In this document: one piece after another, positions 1-11,906 of the stretch | Position numbering within the stretch: position 1 is the first letter of the stretch | Layout: every line of letters begins with the position of its first letter | Assembly: GCA_012719355.1 (NCBI GenBank) | Contig: JAAYAM010000214.1 | Span: forward strand, 28,926 to 92,925 | DNA from: Acidobacteriota bacterium | GTDB taxonomy: Bacteria > Acidobacteriota > UBA6911 | Length of the DNA stretch: 64,000 nucleotides | Reading direction: 5' to 3' | Position numbers and translations under genes: made by a program | The notes under the pieces: model-generated | What the model saw: the letters and a program-made list of their open reading frames with translations, nothing else | Told to the model about the DNA's origin: nothing | Databases searched by the model: none

Positions 1-2
1 GC

Positions 3-3000
3 GTTCTCCCGGCCAGATCCGAAGAGATCAGATTCAAAGGGCGCCTGCAGCCGGGCCGCATGTTACTCGTCGACATGGAAGCAGGACAGATCGTGCCCGA
101 TAGGAAGCTAAAAGAGGACTTGGCGGCGCGCCGTCCTTACCGGCAGTGGCTCACGGAGAATCAGACTACGCTAAACGATCTTCCGGATCCGCCCCGTTGG
201 CACCCGACCGATTTCGACTCCATCCTGCAGAGGCAGCGATCGTTCGGATACACACGCGAAGACCTTCAGATGATCCTGGTTCCGATGGTTACCCAGGCGC
301 AGGAACCCGTGGGGTCGATGGGAACCGACACTCCACTGGCGTGCCTGTCCGACCGGCCGCAGCTCCTGTTCAACTATTTCAAACAACTCTTTGCGCAGGT
401 GACGAATCCGGCGATCGACCCCATCCGGGAAGAACTGGTGATGTCACTCACCAGCTTTATCGGCAGTCAACGCAATCTTCTGGATGAAACGCCGCAGCAC
501 TGCCATACACTGAAACTCAGCCACCCGATCCTGACCAATCATGATCTGGAGAAATTACGTCGCCTCTCCTGGGGCGATTTCCTTGCCACCACGCTCCCGA
601 TGTTCTGGCGCCCGGACGGAGGAGGTAGGGAGCTGGAGAGAGCTCTTGCGGGGCTCTGCCGCCGTGCTTCGCTGGCGATAAAGTCGGGCTATACAGTCCT
701 GATCCTCTCCGATCGCGGCATAGAGCAGGACTGGGCCCCGATACCAAGCCTTCTCGCCCTGACGGCCGTGCACAACCACCTGGTGCGGGAGAAGACCCGA
801 ACCCAGGCGGGCATCATCGTCGAATCGGGGGAACCGAGAGAAGTCATGCACTTCGCGCTTCTGCTGGGATACGGAGCAAGTGCGGTCAATCCTTACCTTG
901 CCATCGAGACAATCGGGGACCTGCACCGCAAAGGGTGGCTTCCGGAAGGGATGTCGTTGGAGGCGGCCGTCCACAACTACGAGAAAGCAATCAACAAGGG
1001 CCTCCTCAAGGTCCTCTCCAAGATGGGAATCTCGACGCTGCAAAGCTACCAGGGAGCGCAGGCATTCGAAGCAATCGGCCTCAACAGATCCGTTGTCGAT
1101 CAGTACTTCACCGGGACTCCCTCCCGCATCGAAGGGGTCGGACTCGAGGTGCTGGCACAGGAGGTCAAAACTCGGCACGACCACGCGTTTTCTGCCGTGA
1201 GTGAAGCTGAATGCGAACTCGAATCAGGCGGACAGTACCATTACCGGGTCGAGGGGGAATACCACCTGTTCAATCCGGATACCATCAGCAAGCTCAGACA
1301 TTCGGTCAGGTCCTCGAGCCAGGAAACATACCGGGAATACGCACAGCTGGTGAACGATCAGAGCCGGAAGCTCTGCACCCTGCGCGGACTGATGCGCCTG
1401 CGGAAAGCAGTCCATGAATTGCCGCTGGACAAGGTCGAACCGGCAAGCGAGATCGTGAAACGATTTGCCACCGGGGCGATGTCGTTCGGATCGATCAGCA
1501 AAGAGGCGCACGAAACACTCGCGGTAGCGATGAACCGCATAGGTGCGCGTTCAAATACGGGAGAAGGTGGAGAGGATGAAGAGCGGTTCGCACGCGATCC
1601 GAACGGCGACTGGAGGAGAAGCGCAATCAAACAGGTAGCATCAGGAAGATTCGGTGTCACCACCAATTATCTTGTAAATGCCGACGAGCTTCAGATCAAG
1701 ATCGCCCAGGGTGCAAAACCGGGAGAAGGAGGACAACTTCCGGGTCACAAAGTGGATGAGGTCATCGCCAGGGTGCGCCACTCGATCCCCGGGGTACAGC
1801 TGATCTCTCCACCCCCGCACCACGACATCTACTCGATCGAAGACCTGGCACAGCTGATCTACGATCTGAAAAATGTCAATCCGCAGGCGCGAATCTCTGT
1901 GAAGCTGGTCGCCGAGGTGGGAGTGGGGGTTGTTGCCGCGGGAGTCGCAAAAGCTCACGCCGACGCCATCCTGATCAGCGGACATGACGGCGGCACCGGC
2001 GCGTCGCCCCTGACCTCGATCAAACACTCGGGAGTCCCCTGGGAACTCGGGCTTGCCGAAACCCAACAGGTGCTCGTTCTCAACGATCTGCGCAGCCGTG
2101 TCCGCCTCCAGACGGACGGGAAACTGCAGACAGGCCGCGACGTGGTAATTGCAGCGCTGCTCGGCGCGGAGGAGTTCGGTTTCTCGACTGCCCCTCTTGT
2201 TTCGCTCGGCTGCATAATGATGCGCAAATGCCACCTGAATACGTGCCCGGTCGGAATAGCGACGCAGGATCCTCAGCTGCGGAAGAAATTCGAGGGGCAG
2301 CCGGAACATCTCATCAATTACCTCTTCTTCGTGGCGGGTGAAGTGCGGGAATTGATGGCGAGCATGGGCTTCTCATCGATGGACGAGATGATCGGACGGG
2401 TCGACATGCTGGACATGCAGGATACCATCGATCACTGGAAGGCACAGGGGCTCGATTTCTCATCAATTCTCTACGTCCCGCCTGTTCCAGGACGCGTCGG
2501 CCGCCGATGCCTGATACCCCAGAGCCACGGACTCGAGCAGGCTTTGGACTACAGACTGATCGATTACGCAAGAGATGCACTTGAAACCGGAACCCGCATC
2601 GAGATCAAGCTCCCGATCCGTAACATCCATCGCACTGTCGGGGCGATGCTGAGCGGCGAGATCGCGCGTCGCACCGGTTCCGGTGGATTGCCCGACGACA
2701 CTGTCCGGTTCCATTTCACCGGTTCCGCGGGGCAGAGTTTCGGAGCGTTTCTCGTGAAGGGAGTCACCCTCACACTCGAGGGAGACGCAAACGACTATGT
2801 CGGGAAAGGGCTCTCAGGGGGAAGAATCATAGTATATCCTCCGAAGGAATCCACATTCTCCCCCGAAGAAAGCATCATTGTCGGAAACGTGGTCCTGTAC
2901 GGGGCCACCAGCGGCGAGGCGTTTTTCAACGGAATGGCCGGCGAGAGATTCGCAGTCCGGAATTCCGGAGCAACAGCCATTGTCGAAGGTGTCGGAGATC

Positions 3001-3362
3001 ACGCCTGCGAATACATGACGCGTGGAACCGTCGTCGTTCTGGGGGAAACCGGAAGAAATTTCGCCGCGGGAATGACCGGAGGAATCGCGTATGTTCTCGA
3101 TGAGACGGGCGAATTCAGCTCGGGGCGCTGTAACCGCGCCAGTGTCGATTTGGAACAGCTGCAGGAAGACGACATAGCATTGCTCCAGGAACTGATCAGG
3201 CGTCATCACGCTCTCACCGGAAGTCCCCGCGCCCGGCGCATACTCGATGATTGGCGGCAGGTACTGCCACAGTTCGTAAAAGTGTTCCCGCAGGAATACA
3301 GGCGTGTCCTGAATATGGCTGTCGACGACAGCCGGAAAGCGAGTCAGGTCGTCAATGGGTAA
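3..3362 (+). CDS. gltB: Glutamate synthase large subunit, C-terminal part (5' truncated by window edge)
   Basis: The frame is open from the window start ([24 protein letters not shown]...). It contains the FMN-binding synthase domain, the 3Fe-4S motif region [15 protein letters not shown], and a C-terminal GXGXG beta-helix. It is followed by gltD with an 8-nt overlap. Confidence 0.95.
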   Translation, partial: VLPARSEEIRFKGRLQPGRMLLVDMEAGQIVPDRKLKEDLAARRPYRQWLTENQTTLNDLPDPPRWHPTDFDSILQRQRSFGYTREDLQMILVPMVTQAQEPVGSMGTDTPLACLSDRPQLLFNYFKQLFAQVTNPAIDPIREELVMSLTSFIGSQRNLLDETPQHCHTLKLSHPILTNHDLEKLRRLSWGDFLATTLPMFWRPDGGGRELERALAGLCRRASLAIKSGYTVLILSDRGIEQDWAPIPSLLALTAVHNHLVREKTRTQAGIIVESGEPREVMHFALLLGYGASAVNPYLAIETIGDLHRKGWLPEGMSLEAAVHNYEKAINKGLLKVLSKMGISTLQSYQGAQAFEAIGLNRSVVDQYFTGTPSRIEGVGLEVLAQEVKTRHDHAFSAVSEAECELESGGQYHYRVEGEYHLFNPDTISKLRHSVRSSSQETYREYAQLVNDQSRKLCTLRGLMRLRKAVHELPLDKVEPASEIVKRFATGAMSFGSISKEAHETLAVAMNRIGARSNTGEGGEDEERFARDPNGDWRRSAIKQVASGRFGVTTNYLVNADELQIKIAQGAKPGEGGQLPGHKVDEVIARVRHSIPGVQLISPPPHHDIYSIEDLAQLIYDLKNVNPQARISVKLVAEVGVGVVAAGVAKAHADAILISGHDGGTGASPLTSIKHSGVPWELGLAETQQVLVLNDLRSRVRLQTDGKLQTGRDVVIAALLGAEEFGFSTAPLVSLGCIMMRKCHLNTCPVGIATQDPQLRKKFEGQPEHLINYLFFVAGEVRELMASMGFSSMDEMIGRVDMLDMQDTIDHWKAQGLDFSSILYVPPVPGRVGRRCLIPQSHGLEQALDYRLIDYARDALETGTRIEIKLPIRNIHRTVGAMLSGEIARRTGSGGLPDDTVRFHFTGSAGQSFGAFLVKGVTLTLEGDANDYVGKGLSGGRIIVYPPKESTFSPEESIIVGNVVLYGATSGEAFFNGMAGERFAVRNSGATAIVEGVGDHACEYMTRGTVVVLGETGRNFAAGMTGGIAYVLDETGEFSSGRCNRASVDLEQLQEDDIALLQELIRRHHALTGSPRARRILDDWRQVLPQFVKVFPQEYRRVLNMAVDDSRKASQVVNG

Positions 3363-4767
3363 GGTTACCGGTTTTATGGAATACACGAGGGAGACGCCGG
3401 AGAGGCGGCCCGTCAGCGAGCGCATCCAGGACTTCTTTCCCGTTTACATCCCGCTCTCCGGAGAGAGTCTCCGGAAACAGGGGGCGAGATGCATGGACTG
3501 CGGGGTTCCATTCTGTCATACCGGGTGCCCGCTGAATAACCTCATCCCGGACTGGAACGACCTGGTCTATCGTGACAGGTGGCATGACGCGATACGCGCT
3601 CTGCACTCCACAAACAACTTTCCCGAGTTCACAGGGCTTGTCTGCCCTGCTCCATGCGAGGCTTCATGCGTACTGGGCATCAACGAGCCTCCCGTATCAA
3701 TCAAGGCCATCGAACATGCGATAGTCGAGAGAGCTTTCCACGAAGGATGGATTGTTCCGGAAGTACCCGAAATCAGGACGGGAAGACGCGTGGCGGTGAT
3801 CGGTTCCGGTCCTTCAGGGCTTGCGGCGGCTCAGCAGCTGAATCGCGCCGGCCATAACGTGGTCGTGTTTGAAAAGGCCGACCGGATCGGCGGCATCCTC
3901 CGTTACGGCATACCGGATTTCAAACTTGAGAAGGGGGTGCTCGACCGCAGGCTCGACCAGTTGATGAAGGAAGGGATTGAGTTCCAGCCCCGGTCACACG
4001 TAGGTGTCGATCTTTCTATCGAAGTGCTGCGTCGCAAATTCGATGCGGTTCTTCTTGCAGGGGGAGCAGAGCATCCCAGAGATCTGAATGTGCCGGGACG
4101 CGAACTGAAGGGCATACACTTTGCCATGGAATTCCTGACGCAGCAGAACCGGCGCTGCGCCGGCGACCGGGTGGGATCAAAGAACGAAATCCTCGCCACA
4201 GGCAAGCGCGTTATCATCATCGGCGGCGGCGATACGGGGGCTGACTGTCTGGGCACCGCGCACCGGCAACGGGCGCTTTCCGTTCACCAGCTCGAAATCA
4301 TGCCCATGCCCCCCGAGGAGCGGGCTCCCCATACTCCCTGGCCACAATGGCCTCTGATGCTGCGCGTCGAAAGCTCTCACGAAGAGGGTGGCTTGCGGGA
4401 ATGGAGCACCGCGACTCTCAGATTCTCCGGTTATGAGAAGGGGAACGTCGCAAGACTTCACACTACGCGAGTTGGTCCGCCCCCTTCATTCGAACCGATT
4501 CCGGAATCCGAGACCGAACTCGAAGCCGACCTTGTGCTGCTCGCACTCGGATTTGCCGGCCCGTCAAAGAACCCGCTGCTGAATCAGCTCGGGATCTCGA
4601 TGGACTCGCGTGGAAATGTCGCCACAGACGCAAACTACATGACTTCGGTGCCCGGCGTTTTCGCAGCGGGAGATATGCGGCGGGGACAGTCGCTCGTCGT
4701 ATGGGCAATAAGCGAGGGCCGCCAAGCGGCTCACTGCATCAACCAGTATCTGCGGACTATCAGGTAA
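3355..4767 (+). CDS. gltD: Glutamate synthase small subunit (NADPH)
   Basis: 470 aa; N-terminal Cys clusters ([27 protein letters not shown]) and two Rossmann motifs ([20 protein letters not shown]). Coupled to gltB. Confidence 0.95.
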   Translation: MGKVTGFMEYTRETPERRPVSERIQDFFPVYIPLSGESLRKQGARCMDCGVPFCHTGCPLNNLIPDWNDLVYRDRWHDAIRALHSTNNFPEFTGLVCPAPCEASCVLGINEPPVSIKAIEHAIVERAFHEGWIVPEVPEIRTGRRVAVIGSGPSGLAAAQQLNRAGHNVVVFEKADRIGGILRYGIPDFKLEKGVLDRRLDQLMKEGIEFQPRSHVGVDLSIEVLRRKFDAVLLAGGAEHPRDLNVPGRELKGIHFAMEFLTQQNRRCAGDRVGSKNEILATGKRVIIIGGGDTGADCLGTAHRQRALSVHQLEIMPMPPEERAPHTPWPQWPLMLRVESSHEEGGLREWSTATLRFSGYEKGNVARLHTTRVGPPPSFEPIPESETELEADLVLLALGFAGPSKNPLLNQLGISMDSRGNVATDANYMTSVPGVFAAGDMRRGQSLVVWAISEGRQAAHCINQYLRTIR

Positions 4768-4771
4768 GCAG

Positions 4772-4800
4772 GGCAGGAAGCGCTCACTTCCTGCCTTATT
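4772..4800. terminator. Bidirectional intrinsic terminator between convergent gltD and the CoA hydrolase gene
   Basis: GGCAGGAAG-CGCTCA-CTTCCTGCC perfect 9-bp stem followed by TTATT, in the 36-nt gap between convergent genes. Confidence 0.6.
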
Positions 4801-4803
4801 CCA

Positions 4804-6333
4804 TCATTCTTCCGGTGCCGGATCGGGAAAGCTGCGGCAACAGGCATCGTATTCCTTCCACCAGCTGTGCAGCACCTCCATATTGGTGGCCCGCGGTTCG
4901 TCTCCTCCACCGGCCAGCCTCAGATAGTCACGCAGCACGGGCCGGAAATGAGGATGCGCGCATTTCGAAATGATATCTTCGGCGCGACGCCGTGCCGACC
5001 GTATTTCGGTATTCAGGGCGAAACCCTGCTCCGTCACCACACAATGTATGTCATGCTCGGTGTGATCTATGTGGCGCACGTAGGGCATTATGCAGCTGAC
5101 GGTGCGCCCGTTTTTCAGCCGGCGCACGGAAGGAGAATGCACGATGCTCAGATAGGCGTGCCGGAAGAAATCGCCGCTCCCGCCAAGCCCGTTAATTACC
5201 CTGGAACCGTCGACGTGCGTCGAATTAACGTGCCCGTATATGTCCACCTCAATCGGCGTATTCATGGCGATCACATAAAGCCGGGTGATCAGTTCAGCGT
5301 TATTGGAGAGCCACATCGGCCGCAGGACCACCTTTTCGCGGCAGCGCGCAAACAACCGCTGAAATTCCAGCCTGCTCGCTTCAGAAAACGAGAAGGCAGT
5401 CGCAGATGCGCTCTCGAATTTGTCGTCATCCTCGACGTAGCGCATCATCCCATCCTGGAATACTTCAGTCCAGAACCGGATCTTCTGGAACGGCGATTCG
5501 TACAGCTCGCTGACGATGGCATTGGCGACGTTCCCGACGCCGGACTGGATCGGAGGAAGCCGTTTTCCCCAGTTGAATTTCCCCTGGCAGTACAACAGGA
5601 ATTCGATTACGTTTTGCGCGATCTGCTTGTCCGCAGCGGACGTCGGCTTGAAAGCGACCGGGTAGTCAGGCTTGTCGGACTGGATCAGCGCGACTACCTT
5701 GCTCTTGTCGATCTCTACATATGGAGTTCCGACCCTGTCGTTTACATTGACGATAGGGATGGGCCATCCCACTCTCGGATGGACACTCGGCAGCGCAATG
5801 TCGTGAAAGCCCGTGTAATCGGGAATCGATGGATTCACTTCCAAAATGATCTTCTTGGCGATCTTCAACGCTTCGGCGGAGATTCCCACGGAAGAGGACA
5901 GAATCACGCTGCCGTCCTGGCGGATACGGGAAACCTCGACAACAGCCAGATCGATGTCACCGTAGAATCCATAGAGCAGGTTTCGAGCAAAGGAAGAAAG
6001 ATGGACATCGGTAAAATCCATCTCGCCGGCATTGATCATCTTGCGCGATACACTCGACGACATGTACGGTCCGCGCTTACCCACGAATGAAGCGATGGGG
6101 TTCTCCACATCTTCCGAAAGGGACGCGCCGCTAAAAAGTCCTATCTTCGTCTTGGGCGCGTTCTGCGCCAGATGGCGTGCCAGTGCCGGAATAAAAACCT
6201 TCGGCTCGCCTGTCTTCGTAAATCCGCTGATCGCGACTTTGCAGCGATCATGAACATACTTCACGGCTTCTTCAACAGGAACGAGCTTCTCCAGCAATTC
6301 CTTGCATTCAACACGTTCGGTTAATATTGCCAT
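4804..6333 (-). CDS. Acetyl-CoA hydrolase/transferase family protein
   Basis: Long ORF. The likely start is MAILTERVECKELL (ATG at 6333), downstream of the longest-ORF start at 6420. Family-typical text: GLFSGASLSEDVENP, VVTEQGFALN, GLGGSGDFFRHAYLSI. Confidence 0.85.
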   Translation of the reverse strand: MAILTERVECKELLEKLVPVEEAVKYVHDRCKVAISGFTKTGEPKVFIPALARHLAQNAPKTKIGLFSGASLSEDVENPIASFVGKRGPYMSSSVSRKMINAGEMDFTDVHLSSFARNLLYGFYGDIDLAVVEVSRIRQDGSVILSSSVGISAEALKIAKKIILEVNPSIPDYTGFHDIALPSVHPRVGWPIPIVNVNDRVGTPYVEIDKSKVVALIQSDKPDYPVAFKPTSAADKQIAQNVIEFLLYCQGKFNWGKRLPPIQSGVGNVANAIVSELYESPFQKIRFWTEVFQDGMMRYVEDDDKFESASATAFSFSEASRLEFQRLFARCREKVVLRPMWLSNNAELITRLYVIAMNTPIEVDIYGHVNSTHVDGSRVINGLGGSGDFFRHAYLSIVHSPSVRRLKNGRTVSCIMPYVRHIDHTEHDIHCVVTEQGFALNTEIRSARRRAEDIISKCAHPHFRPVLRDYLRLAGGGDEPRATNMEVLHSWWKEYDACCRSFPDPAPEE

Positions 6334-6696
6334 TGGTCCACTCCCACAAAATTCCCCATGCTGCGGGCACGCAGGCCTTCCTCGCCGCGCGTTTCCTGAC
6401 GACACTCCACTTATCGTCACCGCCGAAACTCATAAGTATCTCATATTACCAACTCCGGTTGCGTGCCGCACAGAAAATAGGCCAAAACCGGGAAGAACTA
6501 TGAATTTACGGGTATGAAAAGGCGACTGCGGCGGGGGAACATCAGCTCGGGCAATCGAAGCCTACACCCTGAATCGCGCTGGGGTGCCGGACTGAGGCTT
6601 CAACAGGATCATGAACTAGTATAGCCTTTTCGCAACAATGGCCTCACCCGGCACCGAGCGCATTCTACGTATCCTGGCGGTGTTGTCAAGGACTAA

Positions 6697-7671
6697 TCAA
6701 CTAATAAATTGGCAGATCGTCTCCTCGACAGCCCCCTTGACCATTTCGACCTTGTAGGCATTGTCTTTGAGCGGAGTGGCACCGTCAACGGCGGCTTCCG
6801 CGGCAGCAACAGCGACAGCGGCGTCGATCTTCCGTCCCTCCAGAACCTTTTCGGCTGAAGCAGCCCTCCAGGGATAAGGAGCGACTCCGGCAAGGGCGAT
6901 TCTGGCGGTCCGGACAATACCGTTGTCCAACTGCAGCGCTATCGCGACTCCGGCCTGAGCAAAATCCCACGATCCGCGCGTCCTGACTTTTCGGTAGGCA
7001 CTCTTCATCTCACCCTTGACAGCGGGGAGCTGCACGCCAGTGAGGATTTCTCCGGAAAGAAGAATCGTCTCCCTGTCGATGACGCTGTCGGGCTTAACGA
7101 AGAAACTCTCGATCTTCACGGTCTTGTTGCCAGAAGGCCCTGCAATCGAGACCTGCGCCTGCAAAGCCAGCAGGGCCACCGCCATGTCGGAGGGATGGAC
7201 GGCAAAACAGGGGCCTCCACCAAAGATTGCGTGATACTGACTCTCCCCGTTGTACCCGTAGCACGTGCTTCCTCCCTTCTTGAAGCACCGGAGATCACTA
7301 CGATAGTACCAGCAGCGGAGTTTCTGACAGAGATTCCCTCCGATGGTTCCCTGATGCCTGATCTGGGGAGTTCCGACGGAGTTCGCGGCCATTGCAAGCA
7401 CCGGGTATTTCGCAACGATACCGCTGTCGACGGCAATTTCGGCCAGCGTAGTCATAGCGCCGATTCTCATGCTGCCGTCGGTCCGGGAGGATATGCCTTT
7501 CAACTCCCGGATGTTGCTGATGCTCACGATCTTTTCGGTCTGAAAAATCTCGTCGCGCAGGCAGCCGAGCAGATCGGTCCCGCCCGCATGCAGCCTGGCG
7601 TCCTTTGCACTCGATGCCTTGATTGCCTCAGCGAGCGAGCCGGCTTTGACATATGAGAAGTTGTTCATCAT
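6697..7671 (-). CDS. Molybdenum hydroxylase FAD-binding subunit (XdhB/PaoB/HcrB-like) with Cys-rich insert
   Basis: AGGTDLLG and TIGGNLCQKLRCWYYRSDLRCFKKGGSTC motifs; adjacent MoCo and 2Fe-2S subunits. Confidence 0.88.
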   Translation of the reverse strand: MMNNFSYVKAGSLAEAIKASSAKDARLHAGGTDLLGCLRDEIFQTEKIVSISNIRELKGISSRTDGSMRIGAMTTLAEIAVDSGIVAKYPVLAMAANSVGTPQIRHQGTIGGNLCQKLRCWYYRSDLRCFKKGGSTCYGYNGESQYHAIFGGGPCFAVHPSDMAVALLALQAQVSIAGPSGNKTVKIESFFVKPDSVIDRETILLSGEILTGVQLPAVKGEMKSAYRKVRTRGSWDFAQAGVAIALQLDNGIVRTARIALAGVAPYPWRAASAEKVLEGRKIDAAVAVAAAEAAVDGATPLKDNAYKVEMVKGAVEETICQFIS

Positions 7672-7674
7672 GGC

Positions 7675-9972
7675 TCATCCCCTCCTCTTTCTACTGAGCA
7701 GTTCCAGGATCATCCGGTTGTCCACCGGACCGTCAGTCGGCCGCACCCCAATGGCATTGTAGATTGCGTTGGCAATCGCGGCCGCAGTGGGAACGTGCCC
7801 GGGCTCGCCCAGCCCTTTACATCCGACGTTGTTGCACTCGTTGTCCTTCAGATCGACTGGAACGACCTCGGGGCGTACCGGAACGTCCAGTGCGGTAGGG
7901 ACTTTGTAATCATGCAAATTCGTATTGCACATCTTTCCGGTCTGCGGATCCATTACGCGTTTTTCAGTAAGGGCGTACCCCAGCCCCTGTGTCATGCCGC
8001 CATAAACCTGGTTTTCGTAAGATTTAAGATTAACAACGCGGCCACTGTCGTTCGCCCCGACGAGGCGCACGACTTTCACTTCGCCGGTTTTGGTATTGAC
8101 TTCGACTTCAGCGAACTGCGCGGAAAACGGCATGACGGCCTTGCCGGCAGGGTTGGCTTCCCTGTTCCCTATTGCTATGACATCCAGCACACCTTTTGTC
8201 CTGAATATCTCCTCGAGCGTCTTCTTCTTGGAAGGGTTGCTGCGGCTCACGATTGACTTATCCCTGATTTCCAGATCGTCCGCCGTCACCCCCAGTATCT
8301 CAGCGGCCCAGCCAAAAATCTGGCGCTTGACCAGCCACGCTCCCCTTCGTACCGCCGGCGCGAGGCTCGCCAGGGTCATGCTGCCGCCGCTGCTCGATGC
8401 GTATGGAGTGATGGCTGTATCGGCATTGATCATCCGGATATTTTCCACGGGAATCCCAAGCTCTTCGGCCGCCACCATGGCAGCCGTCGTCTTCGTCCCC
8501 GTGCCCAGATCCATCGCTCCCGTCTTCACGGTCACGCCGCCGTCCGCAAACATCCTGACTTCTGCAGTATACGGCGGTCCGCCGGACCCCATCATCCACA
8601 GTCCGGCAGCCATCCCGACACCCCGTTTAATATGGCCAGACTCAGTCTTCGTCGCCTTGGCTTCGCTCCACCCGAACTTCTTCGCTCCTTCGATAATGCA
8701 GTCCTTCAATCCGGCGCTGGAATAGGGGACACGCCGTGACGGGCTGATCTCGGTGAAATTCTTGAGCCGGAATTCCACCGGATCCATGTTCAGTTTCTCT
8801 GCCAGCATGTCCATCATCTGTTCGAGCGACCATGCAGCAGTCGGGAAACCCGGGGCGCGAAATGCGCGCGATCGTCCGGCATTCGTGTAGATCCCGCTCT
8901 CCAGAACCATCACGTTGGGACATTTGTATAATTCCTGGAACAGGAATCCGACGAACGCCATCGACGAGTAAGCGCCCGGCGTGAATACGCACGTCAGTTG
9001 AAGGGCCGTGAGGGTGCCGTCCTTTTTCACCCCGGCCTTGACCGTCATCTTCGCATTGGGCCTGTTGCCCACGCACAGCATGGTCTCTTCCCTGGTGAGC
9101 ATCAGTTTCACCGGCCGCGATGCCTTGCGCGAGAGAAGCGCGGCGATGATGGTGTATTTCCCCAATTCGAGCTTCGATCCAAAAGCCCCTCCGACGTAGG
9201 GACAGAGAAACCGCACGTTGTTGTAAGGCATATTCATGGTGCGTGCGAATGACATCAGGCCCGCGTCGTAGACCCCCTGGCTGGAATCCCACACCGTGAT
9301 CTTTTCGCCGTCCCATTTCACCACGGATCCGTGTGTTTCAATCGTCGTGTGCATCTGGACTGGAGTGCGAAACGTCTCTTCCAGCACGATATCGGCTTCC
9401 ACGAATCCCTTCTCGACGTCTCCTCTCGTTTGCGGCCTCGGTTTTCCGGCGGCATTGCCGCCAGGATGGATCTCCGGAGCGCCGGGTTTCAACGCAGAAT
9501 CTTCGTCCACCACAAACGGGAGTTCTTCGTATTCCACCTTGATCGCTTTTGCAGCGTCCCATGCCTGATAAGGAGTCTGGGCCGCGACCGCGGCTACTTC
9601 TTCTCCCTGGTGGCGGCAGTGTGGATCGAAAAGCTTGCTTTGAGCCCCGTACCAGCTTATGTCGGCGCCCGGCGTACTGCCGGTTATCACAGCCACTACG
9701 CCAGGCATCTTTTCTGCGGCGCTGGTGTCGATGCGCTTTACCATCGCGTGGGCATGAGGACACCTGAGTATGGCGCCGTAAACCATCTCGGGAAGAATCA
9801 CATCGTAGGTGAATAGGGCTTTGCCCGACACTCGTTCATATGCATCAACCCGGGGAATCCCTTTACCCACGATGCGCGTCTCGCCCCAAGGATCCATGGT
9901 GTCTTCAGAAGGGGCGGGCGGTTCGAAGCTGTTGCGGAAGTTCTCCTCAAGTCTGTCGTAGAATTCGGTCAT
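7675..9972 (-). CDS. Molybdenum hydroxylase large (molybdopterin-binding) subunit, xanthine dehydrogenase/aldehyde oxidoreductase family
   Basis: 765 aa; GGAFGSK, AFRAPGFP and GLGEPGHVPTAAAIANAIYNAIGVR motifs typical of the XDH family. Confidence 0.92.
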   Translation of the reverse strand: MTEFYDRLEENFRNSFEPPAPSEDTMDPWGETRIVGKGIPRVDAYERVSGKALFTYDVILPEMVYGAILRCPHAHAMVKRIDTSAAEKMPGVVAVITGSTPGADISWYGAQSKLFDPHCRHQGEEVAAVAAQTPYQAWDAAKAIKVEYEELPFVVDEDSALKPGAPEIHPGGNAAGKPRPQTRGDVEKGFVEADIVLEETFRTPVQMHTTIETHGSVVKWDGEKITVWDSSQGVYDAGLMSFARTMNMPYNNVRFLCPYVGGAFGSKLELGKYTIIAALLSRKASRPVKLMLTREETMLCVGNRPNAKMTVKAGVKKDGTLTALQLTCVFTPGAYSSMAFVGFLFQELYKCPNVMVLESGIYTNAGRSRAFRAPGFPTAAWSLEQMMDMLAEKLNMDPVEFRLKNFTEISPSRRVPYSSAGLKDCIIEGAKKFGWSEAKATKTESGHIKRGVGMAAGLWMMGSGGPPYTAEVRMFADGGVTVKTGAMDLGTGTKTTAAMVAAEELGIPVENIRMINADTAITPYASSSGGSMTLASLAPAVRRGAWLVKRQIFGWAAEILGVTADDLEIRDKSIVSRSNPSKKKTLEEIFRTKGVLDVIAIGNREANPAGKAVMPFSAQFAEVEVNTKTGEVKVVRLVGANDSGRVVNLKSYENQVYGGMTQGLGYALTEKRVMDPQTGKMCNTNLHDYKVPTALDVPVRPEVVPVDLKDNECNNVGCKGLGEPGHVPTAAAIANAIYNAIGVRPTDGPVDNRMILELLSRKRRG

Positions 9973-10601
9973 CAGGCGCCTCCCTTCTGCTTACGTAATT
10001 CAGCCGCTTTGGCCGCCGCGCTGAAGATGTTCGTGTAGGCTCCGCAACGGCACAGATTGCCGCTCACTGCGGTCCGGATCTGGTCCATGGTCGGGCTTGG
10101 ATTTACCCGCAGCAATCCTTCGACCGCCATGATTTGTCCGGGAGTGCAGAATCCGCACTGGAAAGCGTCCTCTTCAAGGAAAGCCTGCTGGACAGGACCC
10201 AGCCGCTCCCCTTCAAGCAAACCTTCTACAGTGGTGATCTCATGTCCTTCGGCTTCGACCGCGAGGGTCATGCATGAGTAGCGGGGTCTGCCGTCTATCA
10301 GCACGGTGCATGCGCCACACTCACCCCGCTCGCATCCGATCTTTGTCCCGGTCAGGCCAAGCACTTCCCTCAGCACGTATGCCAGCGTCCACCGCGGCTC
10401 AACCAGGACCTTCCGCGTTGCTCCGTTCACGTGCAGACTGACGGTCACAGTGCTGCCGGTCGCTTCAATCTCCTGTGCCGCAGCAGGTGGTGCGTCTTTC
10501 AACGAGACGGCCACTACGGCTCCTGCGCTGACGGAACTTAGGAAACCTCTCCGGGTCAATCCCGGCGTAGAGCCGGGACTGTCATCGCGTTCTTCTGCCA
10601 T
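9972..10601 (-). CDS. Molybdenum hydroxylase 2Fe-2S subunit with Tat signal
   Basis: CERGECGACTVLIDGRPRYSC and CGFCTPGQIMA...GNLCRCGAY motifs; N-terminal LTRRGFLSSVSAGAVVAVS Tat-like signal. The start at 10601 has GGAGGATACAATATG. Confidence 0.92.
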   Translation of the reverse strand: MAEERDDSPGSTPGLTRRGFLSSVSAGAVVAVSLKDAPPAAAQEIEATGSTVTVSLHVNGATRKVLVEPRWTLAYVLREVLGLTGTKIGCERGECGACTVLIDGRPRYSCMTLAVEAEGHEITTVEGLLEGERLGPVQQAFLEEDAFQCGFCTPGQIMAVEGLLRVNPSPTMDQIRTAVSGNLCRCGAYTNIFSAAAKAAELRKQKGGA

Positions 10602-10811
10602 ATTGTATCCTCCACAAGGGTTTGCCGGATGCGGAAATGAAACGCCATACAATCATGAAAGCCAGGCTGCAGTCCGGCTGCGTGGTGTCGATTCTACCAG
10701 CAGGATCGGGGCTGTTCAAAATCCATTTTTGCCCGATCGGCTCTATAAACGCTTTTAACCGGTGTGGGAGGAGTACTATAGTATGCTGTCCAATAGGAGA
10801 GCGGAACACGT

Positions 10812-11891
10812 ATGGCAAGTGTCTTTAACTTCAACGCAGGGCCTGCCGCAATGCCTCGGGCGGTATTGGAAAAAGCGCAGATCGAGTTGATGGAAAACGC
10901 CGGCACAGGCATGTCGGTGATGGAGATGTCCCATAGATCCAAAGAGTTCAGAGAGATCATCGACAACGCGGCATCGGGAGTCAGAAGACTCCTGAGAGTC
11001 CCTGAGACGCATGCCATCCTCTTTCTGCAGGGAGGAGCAAGCCTTCAGTTCGCGATGGTTCCGATGAATCTGAGGCGTCCGGGGAAGAGCGCTGACTATG
11101 TCGATACCGGCGTCTGGGCATCGAAAGCCATCAGGGAGGCGCAGATCACGGGACGGGTAAACGTCGCATGGAGCGGCCAGGAGGACGGATACTCTCGTGC
11201 GCCGAAACCGTCGGAACTGAGTCTGCGATCAGACGCCGAATACCTCCACATCTGCTCCAACGAGACGATCGGAGGAGTGCAATGGACGGGATTGCCCGAA
11301 ACAGAAGCGCCGATCGTCGCAGACATGTCGAGCGAAATCCTTTCCCGAGTCATCGACGTAAGCAGATTCGGCCTCATTTATGCCGGCACGCAAAAGAATC
11401 TGGGACCATCGGGGCTCGCGATAGTGATAATACGCAAGGACCTTGCCGAACGTGCACCCAAAGACGTGCCCATCATCCTGCGCTACTCAACCCACATCGC
11501 CGACGGCAGCCTGTACAATACGCCCAACACCTGGGGCGTCTACATGGTCAGGCTGATCTGCGACTGGACCGAAGCACAGGGCGGAGTGCGGACAATTCAA
11601 GAGCTGAATGAGAAGAAGGCCGCCGCGCTCTATGCAGCGCTCGATTCCAGCAGTTTCTGGCTCTGCCCGGTCGAAAAGGAAAGCCGCTCCACAATGAATG
11701 TCGTGTGGCGCCTGTCGAGCGAGGCGCTCGAAGACAGGTTCGTCACCGACGCCGAGAAGGAAGGACTTTTCGGCCTGAGGGGTCACCGGATTTCGGGCGG
11801 CATTCGCGCCAGCATCTACAATGCGGTTCCCCCGGAAGCCGTCGACACGCTCGTGTCGTTTATGAAGGAATTCGAGAGAAGAAACGGTTAG
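10812..11891 (+). CDS. serC: Phosphoserine aminotransferase
   Basis: FNFNAGPAAMPRAVLE, LFLQGGASLQFAMVPMNL, YAGTQKNLGPSGLA (PLP Lys), RASIYNAV. Confidence 0.96.
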   Translation: MASVFNFNAGPAAMPRAVLEKAQIELMENAGTGMSVMEMSHRSKEFREIIDNAASGVRRLLRVPETHAILFLQGGASLQFAMVPMNLRRPGKSADYVDTGVWASKAIREAQITGRVNVAWSGQEDGYSRAPKPSELSLRSDAEYLHICSNETIGGVQWTGLPETEAPIVADMSSEILSRVIDVSRFGLIYAGTQKNLGPSGLAIVIIRKDLAERAPKDVPIILRYSTHIADGSLYNTPNTWGVYMVRLICDWTEAQGGVRTIQELNEKKAAALYAALDSSSFWLCPVEKESRSTMNVVWRLSSEALEDRFVTDAEKEGLFGLRGHRISGGIRASIYNAVPPEAVDTLVSFMKEFERRNG

Positions 11892-11906
11892 CGGACGACC
11901 CGGAGG

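Noticed and set aside
1641-2309. 222-aa minus-strand ORF within gltB
   Set aside because: Shadow ORF opposite a conserved coding region.
4867-6090. 407-aa plus-strand ORF
   Set aside because: Antisense to the clearly homologous acetyl-CoA hydrolase gene; composition is a typical GC-rich shadow ORF.
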